From contig NZ_AP023243.1 in the NCBI RefSeq assembly GCF_016756495.1, forward strand, positions 4,220,501 to 4,284,500: a stretch of DNA of 64,000 nt. The letters are read 5' to 3'. A model generated the notes under the pieces. It ran no database searches. It was not told the origin of the DNA and saw only the letters and a program-made list of their open reading frames with translations. Positions within the stretch are counted from its first letter, which is position 1. Each line of letters starts with the position of its first letter. Below, piece after piece: positions 56,802-64,000 of this stretch. Source of the stretch: Mesorhizobium sp. 113-3-3. GTDB taxonomy: Bacteria; Pseudomonadota; Alphaproteobacteria; Rhizobiales; Rhizobiaceae. The position numbers were made by a program, and so were the translations under genes.

Positions 56802-58106
56802 ATGTTTCTTCGCGTTTCTGCGAAATCTTTCCTTTTGGGTGCCGTTTCTGCGATGGCTTTGATGTCGGTCGCGCATGCGGCTGATGTGGTGCAGCCAGTC
56901 GAAGCATCCGGTTTTAACTGGAGTGGGCTGTATGTCGGCTTCGGAGTTGGCGCTGGCGCCAACGTTCATAAGCTAGGCAGCGACTTTATTCCGATTTCGC
57001 TGAACGGCATTGGCGGTGAGGGTGTCTACGGTGAACTGACCGCTGGTTACGACTATATGGTGTCGCCTCGCTTCCTGCTCGGTGGGCTCGTCGATGTGCA
57101 CGTTGGCAATATCGAAACCACGATCGATGCCGCCGGTTTCAACGCCTCGATCCAGGAGACATACGGTTTCGACGCCGGCCTGCGCGTCGGCTATCTGTTT
57201 ACACCGAATACGCTGGGCTACGTGCTCGGCGGCTATACCTGGCAGAAGTATAAGCTCGATACCAATGCTGGCTTCGGCTTTGATTGGGACCAGAGCGGCT
57301 ACTTCGTCGGCGGCGGCATTGAAACGGCCATCAACAGTAACTGGACGATCAAGACCGAGTACCGTTATACGCGCTTCGGCACCAAGGGGGATCTCCTCTC
57401 GGAGGCCGGCCTTATCGGGGCTCCCGATGGCCTTCTCAACCTCGATACGTCGCGTCATACGTTCCAGATTGCGGCCAACTACCGTTTTGGCGCTCAGAAT
57501 GGCGGCGGTGCCACCTTCGAAACCCCTGCATATAGCTGGACCGGCTTCTATATCGGCGGCGCGGCTGGCGCGGGTGCCTCCGTGCACCAGATCGAAATCC
57601 CGCCGCTCGGCGGCGCCAAGTTCAATGGCCTCGGTGGCGAAGGCGCGTTCGGGGAGTTGAACGTCGGTTACGACCAAGACTTCGGCAACTGGGTCGCAGG
57701 CGTCATGGTCGACGCCCGCTACTCCGGCATGACCTCGAAGCTGGACCTCGGCGGCGGATCGATCAATGCCGACACCGACTACGGCTTCGATGTGCTTGGC
57801 CGCGTTGGCATGAAGATGAACGAATCGACGCTTGCCTATGCGCTGGCTGGTTACAGCTGGCAGCATTTCGATCTGAATGCTTCCGACCCGATCGGCGATA
57901 TCCTCGACTGGGGCTCCAGTGGTTTCTCGGTTGGTGGCGGTCTGGAAACAGCAGTATCCAGCAACGTCACGGTCGGCGTCGAGTATCGCTATTCGCAGTT
58001 TGCCAAGAAGGATTTCTCGTCGGAACTGGGGCTGCCTGACGACACCATCACATCCACTTCTTCTTTCCATACCGTGCGCCTCGGCGCGAAGTACAAGTTC
58101 AACTAA
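56802..58106 (+). CDS. Outer membrane protein with two tandem beta-barrel domains
   Basis: A 434-residue protein with a signal peptide cut near residue 26 (SVAHA-AD). The mature part is two copies of the Omp25/31-like barrel. Repeat 1 (about 39-237) and repeat 2 (about 244-434) share matched landmarks: NWSGLYVG versus SWTGFYIG, IGGEGVYGEL versus LGGEGAFGEL, GGYTWQ versus AGYSWQ, FVGGGIETAI versus SVGGGLETAV, and EYRYTRF versus EYRYSQF. The last strand ends in KYKFN. Most relatives have a single 8-strand barrel, so this could fold as two barrels or one large one. It is flanked by strong terminators. Confidence 0.9.
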   Translation: MFLRVSAKSFLLGAVSAMALMSVAHAADVVQPVEASGFNWSGLYVGFGVGAGANVHKLGSDFIPISLNGIGGEGVYGELTAGYDYMVSPRFLLGGLVDVHVGNIETTIDAAGFNASIQETYGFDAGLRVGYLFTPNTLGYVLGGYTWQKYKLDTNAGFGFDWDQSGYFVGGGIETAINSNWTIKTEYRYTRFGTKGDLLSEAGLIGAPDGLLNLDTSRHTFQIAANYRFGAQNGGGATFETPAYSWTGFYIGGAAGAGASVHQIEIPPLGGAKFNGLGGEGAFGELNVGYDQDFGNWVAGVMVDARYSGMTSKLDLGGGSINADTDYGFDVLGRVGMKMNESTLAYALAGYSWQHFDLNASDPIGDILDWGSSGFSVGGGLETAVSSNVTVGVEYRYSQFAKKDFSSELGLPDDTITSTSSFHTVRLGAKYKFN

Positions 58107-58128
58107 AAGCCCTCCAGGCAAAAGTTGC

Positions 58129-58158
58129 AGCCCGTCGGCCTCGCCGACGGGCTTTTTT
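58129..58158 (+). terminator. Rho-independent terminator of the tandem-barrel gene
   Basis: AGCCCGTCGG-type stem pairing with CCGACGGGCT around a short loop, followed by TTTTTT. It lies 22 bases after the stop at 58106. Confidence 0.9.
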
Positions 58159-58192
58159 CGTGCAGACGTCGTTTGCGCTGAACTCCAGGCAA

Positions 58193-58221
58193 CAAAAAAG
58201 CGGAGCCAAAGCCCCGCTTCC
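58193..58221 (-). terminator. Rho-independent terminator on the minus strand
   Basis: On the minus strand AAGCGGGGC and GCTCCGCTT pair (one G-T wobble) around TTTG and are followed by six T. It terminates transcription of the DUF1203 gene ending at 58337; the stretch between them shows no gene. Confidence 0.8.
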
Positions 58222-58336
58222 TCGATATCGAGATTGCCGCCGGTTCATCCGCGGTCGGCCAATCGATCGACACTCGACTTCTACCGCATCTATGCGACGG
58301 GAGTGCGACAGAATTTCCGCCGGCAATCGTTACGCC

Positions 58337-58804
58337 TCAAGCGCGCTCGATACGGCACTGATAGCAGTTGTTGCGCGCCGACCGGACATGCACGTAGGCA
58401 ATGTCGTCGCGTTCGAACAAGGCCTCGGCCCGCGCAGCGATCGCCCCGGTTGGGATGACCCCACCGCTGCCATAGACGATACGGTCATCCCTTCCATAGC
58501 CGCGCACGATATAGTCCGGGCTTTCGAGAATCTCGGGAAGCGTTTCTGCCTCGGCGGCAGGCTCGCACTCTTCAGCGTGCAGGAAGATCGGCCCGGTTTC
58601 GGCATAGGGCTGAAGCTCCGGAAAGGGGCGGTAGGCAAGGATGAGATAAGCATCGCCGGCGGCGATGTTCTTCAGGCAATGCCGGCAAGGCATGCCGTCA
58701 CCGTCTGAAATTCTGCGCTCGGGCGTCTGGCCATAAGCATCGGGACCGCCGCGCTGCAGGGTTCTGACGTGGTTGGTGGGTAGCGCCTTGAACTGAATGG
58801 CCAT
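58337..58804 (-). CDS. DUF1203 family protein
   Basis: A 155-residue soluble protein. A CRHCL pair with GDGMPCRHCLKNIAAGDAYL, then YRPFPELQPYAETGPIFLHA and RNNCYQCR at the end, give Cys pairs that could bind metal. The pattern matches DUF1203 proteins, whose function is unknown. The start at 58804 follows GGAGGTTTTCACC. It stands alone between terminators. Confidence 0.82.
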   Translation of the reverse strand: MAIQFKALPTNHVRTLQRGGPDAYGQTPERRISDGDGMPCRHCLKNIAAGDAYLILAYRPFPELQPYAETGPIFLHAEECEPAAEAETLPEILESPDYIVRGYGRDDRIVYGSGGVIPTGAIAARAEALFERDDIAYVHVRSARNNCYQCRIERA

Positions 58805-58880
58805 GGTGAAAACCTCCGGTTTGTTGACCGGAAATTACGCGCTCGGACCAATGCTTCCCACCCGATTCTTGCCAAAGGGA

Positions 58881-58919
58881 TCGAGAGACCGACCCGATGT
58901 CGGTGGTCGGCCTCTCGAT
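58881..58919. repeat. Interrupted inverted repeat upstream of the DUF1203 gene
   Basis: TCGAGAG and CTCTCGA flank CCGACC and GGTCGG, giving a two-part stem with a short central loop. It lies between the OmpA-like gene stop (58988) and the DUF1203 start, both minus strand, so it may be the OmpA-like gene terminator hairpin, although no T-run follows. Confidence 0.5.
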
Positions 58920-58987
58920 ACATGGCACCGGCGAACGCGCCAAATCGACAAAGTAAGCCGGCTAACTAGATTCGGACCAACCCCGGA

Positions 58988-59545
58988 TCACCGGATGAAG
59001 TCGTCGAAGCGCCGCAATGTCACCCTGCGGTTCTGCCAGTTTTCGTTCTGCGTCGGCACGAGCAGGAACTCCTCGCCGTAGCCCACGGTATCCAGGGCAT
59101 AGCCGGGCACGCCGAATTCGCGCACCAGCGTGCGTTTCAACGAAGCGGCGCGCTGTTCGGACAGGATCTGATTCGACTGGAAGGAGCCGACGGCGTCGGT
59201 ATGTCCTTCGATCAGCACGCGGGCGCCGGCATCGCGGCGCAGGATGCGCTGCAGCGCGTCGGCGATATTTTCGATCTTGTCGTATTGCGAACTGGAAATG
59301 GCGGCCGAGCCGAAGGCGAAATTGATCGACTGGATGTCGATCGAGCGCGCCATGCGGCGTAAATCCGGCCGGCGCTTGAATTCGCGGATGGTGACGCGCT
59401 CGTTCGGCCGCAGCTTCACCCGGGGCGCGGCCTCGAGCTTGCGCTCGATCGTCGCGGCCGAGGGCGTCGTCGCCTGGGCGGAGGCAAGGCTCGGCATGGC
59501 AATCGCGGCGATCAGCGCGGCGGCAAGGGTACGGCGTGTCAGCAT
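58988..59545 (-). CDS. OmpA family protein
   Basis: A 185-residue secreted protein with a signal peptide cut near SLASA-Q (residue 23). The C-terminal OmpA domain has INFAFGSAAISSSQYDKIEN, ARVLIEGHTDAVGSFQSNQI and LSEQRAASLKRTLV, the peptidoglycan-binding fold with its conserved Asp and Arg. There is no barrel domain or lipobox, so it is likely a periplasmic peptidoglycan-associated protein. GAAGGAG precedes the start. Confidence 0.9.
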   Translation of the reverse strand: MLTRRTLAAALIAAIAMPSLASAQATTPSAATIERKLEAAPRVKLRPNERVTIREFKRRPDLRRMARSIDIQSINFAFGSAAISSSQYDKIENIADALQRILRRDAGARVLIEGHTDAVGSFQSNQILSEQRAASLKRTLVREFGVPGYALDTVGYGEEFLLVPTQNENWQNRRVTLRRFDDFIR

Positions 59546-59661
59546 GTCTTTTCTCCTTCGGCCTCAGCCGCATTGACGATGCGGGCAACATGCCAAAGGC
59601 AGGCTGAAGCGCCGATGAACGGACGGTTCAGGTGCCGGCCGATCTCGGATTCCGGCTGAAA

Positions 59662-60234
59662 TCAGGGCCGCATGACGCTGGCCGAGCGCTCGGCGAACGG
59701 CAGCGGATGCACGACCTCCTTCTTCTGCGCGACAGGCTTGAAGCCGAGTTTCTGGTAGAGCGGCAGAGCTGCCGGATGGTCAAGCGTGCAGGTCTGCACC
59801 GTCACCCGTTTCGGCCCATGCGACCAGGCGGCCGAAATCGCCGAACCCAGGAACCAGCGGCCAATGCCTTGCCCGGTGGCATGTTCCATCATGCCGAAAT
59901 AGGCGAGTTCGACCTCATCAGGCAGATGCGGCTTGAGATCGAAGAAGCCGGCCGGCGCGCCGTCGAGGTAAAGCACCCTTATGTCGCGGTCCTCACGGTG
60001 GATGCCAGCCGCAAGTTCGTCATCGTCCAGCCTGAGGACATTCACCCAGTGCCATTTGCGCCCGACCCGGTCCATCAAATAGCGATAGAAATGCAAGGGA
60101 ATATCCTTGGTCTTCAGCAGCGCGACCTGGCGGTTGTAGGGCACTGGCGGCGAGACTGCGGGAGGAGCATGCATTTCAAGAAAAGTCACCGTGACTTCAA
60201 TGTCCTGCAGCACACCGTTTTCCATCGCGTTCAT
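59662..60234 (-). CDS. GNAT family N-acetyltransferase
   Basis: A 190-residue acetyltransferase. The N-terminal 80 residues (YNRQVALLKTKDIPLHFYRY) are variable; the GNAT core has YLDGAPAGFFDLKPHLPDE, motif A GMMEHATGQGIGRWFLGSAI and motif B TCTLDHPAALPLYQKLGFK. It starts within the last four bases of sseA (ATGA), so it is the last gene of the cysK-alaX-sseA operon. Substrate unknown; an amino acid or thiol-related amine is possible from context only. Confidence 0.85.
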   Translation of the reverse strand: MNAMENGVLQDIEVTVTFLEMHAPPAVSPPVPYNRQVALLKTKDIPLHFYRYLMDRVGRKWHWVNVLRLDDDELAAGIHREDRDIRVLYLDGAPAGFFDLKPHLPDEVELAYFGMMEHATGQGIGRWFLGSAISAAWSHGPKRVTVQTCTLDHPAALPLYQKLGFKPVAQKKEVVHPLPFAERSASVMRP

Positions 60235-61097
60235 TCCTTGCCGGTCTCAGCGGGGCCGGTCACGACAGGCGTGTCGGAGAGCCCGCCCCATTCCGTCCAT
60301 GAGCCGTCATAAAGCCTGTTGTCAGTATGGCCAAGCGTCTCCAGCGCAAGCGTAATCACCGCGGCCGTAACACCGGAGCCGCAAGATGTGACGACGGGCT
60401 TCGACAGGTCAATACCGGCGTCCTCGATCACCTTGCGCAAGCGGTCCTTCGACAACAGCATGCCGTTTTCCGACAGGGCGGAGTACGGCACGTTGCGTGC
60501 GCCCGGCATATGACCGGAGCGGATACCCGCGCGGGGCTCGGGCTCGGCACCGGTGAAACGGTCGGGTCCACGGGCATCGGCAATCTGGCTGGCGCTGGTC
60601 TCGACGATCCGGCGCATGTCGGCCAGGCTGGCGACGCGGCCGGCGTCGAAATCGGCATGGAACACACTCGGCGCGATCTTCGTCGGTTCGGCCGTCACCG
60701 GCCTGCCGGCGGCTTTCCAGCCGTCGAACCCGCCGTCCAGAATATAGGTCTGGAAAACGCCCATGATGCGGAACATCCACCAGGCTCGCGGTGCCGAGAA
60801 AAAGCCCGGACCGTCGTAGACGACAATGGTGTCGTCGGCAGACACGCCCATCGAACCGACATATTGCGCGAAATGCTGGGGCGAAGGCAGCGTGTGCGGC
60901 AAGGAAGCGTCGGGATCTGAAACCGCGTCCTGATCCAGGAAGCGGGCGCCGGGGATGTGGGCTGCGTTATATTCGGCGCGCGCGTCGCGCTTTTGCGCAG
61001 GCAGGTACCAGGATGCGTCCACAATGGTCAGGCCCGGCTGACCGAGGCGCGCCTGCAGCCAGTCCGCGTCGACGATGAAAGGACTGTCTTCGGCCAT
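60231..61097 (-). CDS. sseA: 3-mercaptopyruvate sulfurtransferase
   Basis: A 288-residue two-domain rhodanese. The first domain (WYLPAQKRDARAEYNAAHIP) is catalytically silent; the second carries the active Cys in VVTSCGSGVTAAVITLAL. CGSGVTA is the signature of mercaptopyruvate sulfurtransferase, not thiosulfate sulfurtransferase (CRxGx[RT]). It moves sulfur from mercaptopyruvate, a cysteine breakdown product, to acceptors. It lies 39 bases after alaX and overlaps the GNAT gene. Confidence 0.94.
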   Translation of the reverse strand: MAEDSPFIVDADWLQARLGQPGLTIVDASWYLPAQKRDARAEYNAAHIPGARFLDQDAVSDPDASLPHTLPSPQHFAQYVGSMGVSADDTIVVYDGPGFFSAPRAWWMFRIMGVFQTYILDGGFDGWKAAGRPVTAEPTKIAPSVFHADFDAGRVASLADMRRIVETSASQIADARGPDRFTGAEPEPRAGIRSGHMPGARNVPYSALSENGMLLSKDRLRKVIEDAGIDLSKPVVTSCGSGVTAAVITLALETLGHTDNRLYDGSWTEWGGLSDTPVVTGPAETGKE

Positions 61098-61136
61098 TCT
61101 CGTTCTCTCTAACCAGGGTAAAGCAAAGGTTGCGTG

Positions 61137-61883
61137 TCACGCGGCCGGCATCGGCCCGAAGCGGATGCGGAAGCGCCTGTTTTCGCGGCCCTTCTTTTCG
61201 ATCTTGCCGATGTGGATTTCGCCGATTTCGCCGGTGCTTTTGACATGTGTGCCGCCACAGGGCTGGCTATCGACCGCGCCATTCTCACCAATGCAGACCA
61301 GGCGGATCTTGCCGGTGCCGACCGGCGGCCGGACATTCTTGGACTTGACCAGGCCAGGGTTCGCGGCGAGTTCCTCGTCGCTGATCAGCCTGGTGAAAAT
61401 CGGATGATCGGCCCGCACCAGATCCATCAGGCTCGCGGTCACCTCTTCCTTCGAGAAACTGGCGTCCGGAATGTCGAAATCGACACGGCTGTCGTCCTCG
61501 GAAACCGCGGCACCGGTAATGGGGAACGGACACACCACGGTAAGCAGATGGCAAGCCGCGTGCATGCGCATCAACAGGTGCCGACGTTCCCAGTCGATGG
61601 CGAGTTTGACCTTTTCGCCGACCGCCAGGGCCGCCTGCTCCGGCGCCGGCACATGGATGATCTCGTCCTTGGTCTCGCCCGTGATGGTGGCGGCAACGGT
61701 GACACGGCTGCCGTCGGCACGTTCGAGATAGCCGGTATCGCCTGGCTGTCCACCCGAGGTGGCGTAGAAGATGGTCCGGTCGAAAATGATGCCGCCACGA
61801 TCGTTGACGGCAGCAACCGTCGCATCCGCCGTGCGCAGGTAAGCATCGTCACGAAACAGCGCTTCCATCTTGTGCGCCATCAT
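61137..61883 (-). CDS. alaX: Alanyl-tRNA editing protein AlaX
   Basis: A 248-residue free-standing editing domain homologous to the AlaRS editing region. It removes Ser or Gly wrongly attached to tRNA-Ala. The zinc motif is formed by RMHAACHLL (HxxxH) and by PCGGTHV (Cys and His). TSGGQPGDTGYL at about residue 42 is the fold signature. The start at 61883 overlaps the cysK stop by four bases, so the editing factor is made together with cysteine synthase. The open frame upstream belongs to the antisense of cysK. Confidence 0.9.
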   Translation of the reverse strand: MMAHKMEALFRDDAYLRTADATVAAVNDRGGIIFDRTIFYATSGGQPGDTGYLERADGSRVTVAATITGETKDEIIHVPAPEQAALAVGEKVKLAIDWERRHLLMRMHAACHLLTVVCPFPITGAAVSEDDSRVDFDIPDASFSKEEVTASLMDLVRADHPIFTRLISDEELAANPGLVKSKNVRPPVGTGKIRLVCIGENGAVDSQPCGGTHVKSTGEIGEIHIGKIEKKGRENRRFRIRFGPMPAA

Positions 61884-62914
61884 GCGACCTTTTCGAAAGG
61901 CACCGAGATCTTGCTCTGCAGTTCCATCCAGCCCGGCACCGGGAGATTCTTCTCGCGCAGGAATTCCGGATTGAACAGCTTCGACTGGTAGCGCGTGCCA
62001 TAGTCGCAAAGGATGGTCACGATCGTGTGGCCCGGGCCCAGTTCCCTGGCGAGCCGGATGGCGCCGGCAATGTTGATGCCGGTGGAGCCGCCGACGCACA
62101 GGCCTTCTTCCTGGATCAGGTCGAAGACGATCGGGAGCGCGTCCTCGTCCTTGATCTGGAATGAGAAGTCCGGCGTGAACCCTTCGAGATTGGCGGTGAT
62201 GCGCCCCTGCCCGATGCCTTCGGTGATCGAACTGCCTTCGGACTTCAACTCGCCGCTGGTGTAGAAACTGTAGAGCGCGGCCCCAAGCGGGTCGGCGAGC
62301 GCGACTTTCACATCCTTGCTCTTGGCCTTCAGCCCGAAAGCGACGCCAGCCAGCGTGCCGCCGGAACCCACCGCCGAGACGAAACCGTCAACCTTGCCGC
62401 CGGTCTGGGCCCAGATTTCCTCCGCCGTGGTGCGGATATGCCCATCGCGGTTGGCGACATTGTCGAACTGGTTGGCCCAGATGGCGCCGTTCGGCTCGGT
62501 TCTCGCCATCTGCTCGGCCAGCCGTCCTGACAGCTTCACGTAATTGTTTGGGTTCTTGTAGGGCACGGCGGGCACCTCGATCAGCTCGGCGCCGAGCAGC
62601 CGGATCGTGTCCTTCTTTTCCTGGCTCTGCGTATCGGGAATGACGATGACCGTGCGATAACCCAGCGCCTTGGCGACCAGCGTCAGCCCGATGCCAGTAT
62701 TGCCTGCCGTTCCCTCGACGATGACGCCACCCGGCTTCAACAGGCCGCGCTGTTCGGCGTCGCGGATGATGAAAAGGCCGGCGCGATCCTTGACCGATTG
62801 CCCCGGATTCATGAATTCGGCCTTGCCCAGGATCTCGCAGCCGGTTTCTTCCGACGCTTTGTTGAGGCGGATCAGAGGCGTGTTGCCGATCGCGTCGATC
62901 ACAGAACGGGGCAT
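61880..62914 (-). CDS. cysK: Cysteine synthase A
   Basis: A 344-residue PLP enzyme that makes cysteine from O-acetylserine and sulfide. The PLP lysine is in FMNPGQSVKDRAGLF. The substrate loop EGTAGNTGIGLTLVAKALG and the PLP phosphate site GSGGTLAG are present. The family normally runs about 310-325 residues; a C-terminal tail with LPVPGWMELQSKISVPFEKV explains the excess. It is the first gene of the cysK-alaX-sseA-GNAT operon. Confidence 0.93.
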   Translation of the reverse strand: MPRSVIDAIGNTPLIRLNKASEETGCEILGKAEFMNPGQSVKDRAGLFIIRDAEQRGLLKPGGVIVEGTAGNTGIGLTLVAKALGYRTVIVIPDTQSQEKKDTIRLLGAELIEVPAVPYKNPNNYVKLSGRLAEQMARTEPNGAIWANQFDNVANRDGHIRTTAEEIWAQTGGKVDGFVSAVGSGGTLAGVAFGLKAKSKDVKVALADPLGAALYSFYTSGELKSEGSSITEGIGQGRITANLEGFTPDFSFQIKDEDALPIVFDLIQEEGLCVGGSTGINIAGAIRLARELGPGHTIVTILCDYGTRYQSKLFNPEFLREKNLPVPGWMELQSKISVPFEKVA

Positions 62915-63140
62915 TCAGGATTCCTTGTTTGCGTGCGCCGAAACCCTAGAAACCCGAAGCTTCGGTTTCAAGGCAAGAATTCGCCTGGTCCACTCGCATT
63001 TCCGGCACTGCTGTGCATCCACAGGCCCTCGAGCGGGCTCGATATCCCACAGTTCATTTGCACCCGTCGTCGAAAAGCACTCTTTTCATTCGATTTCCTG
63101 ACCGCTAGAGCAAGGCACCAACAACTCGACAGGGCGCAGC

Positions 63141-63962
63141 ATGACACTCTATCGGGCCGATCCGAAACACGGCGTCGCCTGGGTCACGGGCGGCAGCAGC
63201 GGCATTGGCCGTTCGCTGGCCAGGGATCTGGCGTCCCAGGGCTACGCGGTGGCGGTAACGGCACTGGACGACGATCCGATCGACACGCTCATCGTCGAGA
63301 CCGCGCAGATGCCAGGCAGCGTCACCGCCTTTCCCTGCGACGTGACCGACGAGCCGCGCATGGCAAGAACGGTGGCCGCGATCGAGAAGGAACTTGGCCC
63401 AATCGTGCTCGCCGTCTTCAATGCCGGAAACTACATTTCGACGCCCGGAGAGGCTCTCGTCGTCAAGGACTTCCGCAAATCCTTCGAGGTCAACTATTTC
63501 GGCATTATCAACGGATTGGTGCCGGTCGTGGAGTATATGCGCGTGCGGTCGCGCGGCCATGTCGTGCTGGTCGGATCGGTCACCGCCTATTTCGGCTGGC
63601 CAACCACAGCCGCCTATGGCGGCACCAAGGCGGCGATCAACATCCTGGCTGAGTCGCTGAAGTATGATTTCGACAAGATGAACATCCGCGTGCAGGTGAT
63701 AAACCCCGGTTTTGTCGACACGCCGCTGACCGAAAAGAACATGCTGCCGATGCCGGGCCTGATGCCCGTCACCCGCGCGACGCGCCGCATGGTGAAGGCA
63801 ATCAAATCCGGCGGCTTCGAAGTCACCTTTCCTTACCGCACGAGCTGGCCGCTGAAAGTTCTCGCCATGTTGCCGAGGCCGCTGTGCAGAGGCGTGATCA
63901 GCCTTATGACCAGCTGGAAGGCAAGGCCGCTGAACTACGACCGCAGGCCACCCCACGAATAG
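63141..63962 (+). CDS. Short-chain dehydrogenase/reductase (SDR)
   Basis: A 273-residue Rossmann-fold oxidoreductase. The cofactor motif is VTGGSSGIGRSLARDLASQG, the structural motif NAGNY, and the catalytic Ser is in LVGSVTAYFG with Tyr and Lys in AAYGGTKAAIN. The C-terminus has an extra membrane-proximal-like basic tail (PYRTSWPLKVLAMLPRPL), which resembles sphingoid/ketoreductase-type SDRs. Substrate unknown. The 226-base gap from cysK shows no other feature; only a divergent promoter region is expected there. Confidence 0.9.
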   Translation: MTLYRADPKHGVAWVTGGSSGIGRSLARDLASQGYAVAVTALDDDPIDTLIVETAQMPGSVTAFPCDVTDEPRMARTVAAIEKELGPIVLAVFNAGNYISTPGEALVVKDFRKSFEVNYFGIINGLVPVVEYMRVRSRGHVVLVGSVTAYFGWPTTAAYGGTKAAINILAESLKYDFDKMNIRVQVINPGFVDTPLTEKNMLPMPGLMPVTRATRRMVKAIKSGGFEVTFPYRTSWPLKVLAMLPRPLCRGVISLMTSWKARPLNYDRRPPHE

Positions 63963-64000
63963 GATGCCCACAGGATTGGCGGTGTGGCTGCCTGGGCGGC

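Overview
The window looks like a piece of chromosome from a Mesorhizobium-type alphaproteobacterium (Rhizobiales). This is inferred from high G+C throughout, the conserved order dusB-ntrB-ntrC-ntrY-ntrX-dat-hfq-hflX, a fused ispDF, a pyruvate dehydrogenase E1-beta with its own lipoyl domain, and intergenic palindromic repeats of a kind I associate with Mesorhizobium. I see no rRNA, tRNA, CRISPR array, insertion sequence or phage module.

Layout. 1-7415: end of an rlpA-like gene, a DacF-like peptidase, then tmk-holB-metG-tatD-MBL hydrolase, nearly all touching or overlapping. A decayed second copy of the holB 3' end lies between holB and metG. 7416-9018 is a worn accessory patch: a broken acetyltransferase, a small membrane protein, a gene remnant and a VOC protein. 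9216-17645: an agmatinase-like ureohydrolase, an 8-strand-type porin, a ProC-like reductase, an aldose epimerase, an ECF sigma/anti-sigma pair running into a Bax-inhibitor-1 protein, a histidine phosphatase that has lost its histidine, an acetyltransferase and a class I aminotransferase. 17726-28749: mazG, then on the minus strand the nitrogen-regulation cluster ending in hfq and hflX. 28981-31144: ispDF, cinA C-terminal type, ratA/coq10. 31259-41018 (minus): central carbon block eno, ftsB, pdhA-pdhB-pdhC, two small accessory genes, lpdA, glsB, lipA. 41218-47697: a tiny lipoprotein, PRC-barrel and dodecin stress proteins, kdsA, cfa, a phosphodiesterase. 47764-51988: periplasmic nucleotidase, NDH-2, formyl-THF cyclo-ligase. 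51971-54736 is a low-G+C three-gene minus-strand operon of unknown function. 54831-64000: lrp/ald, a duplicated outer-membrane barrel, DUF1203, OmpA-like protein, the overlapping operon cysK-alaX-sseA-GNAT, and an SDR.

How they work together. Most of the window is housekeeping: DNA replication (tmk, holB), translation (metG, alaX, dusB), nitrogen two-component control, lipoate-dependent pyruvate oxidation with its lipoate synthase in the same run, isoprenoid and KDO synthesis, and cysteine/sulfur handling. The best candidate for an undescribed system is the low-G+C operon 51971-54736. It encodes a serine hydrolase whose catalytic core is interrupted by membrane segments, a secreted cysteine-containing protein, and a five-helix membrane protein, with tight coupling between the last two. 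Secondary points of interest are the tandemly duplicated barrel protein (56802-58106), enzymes with altered active-site motifs (791-1957, 15101-15694, 9216-10133), the holB allele scar, and inverted or direct GTTGCA repeats upstream of both Ntr systems.
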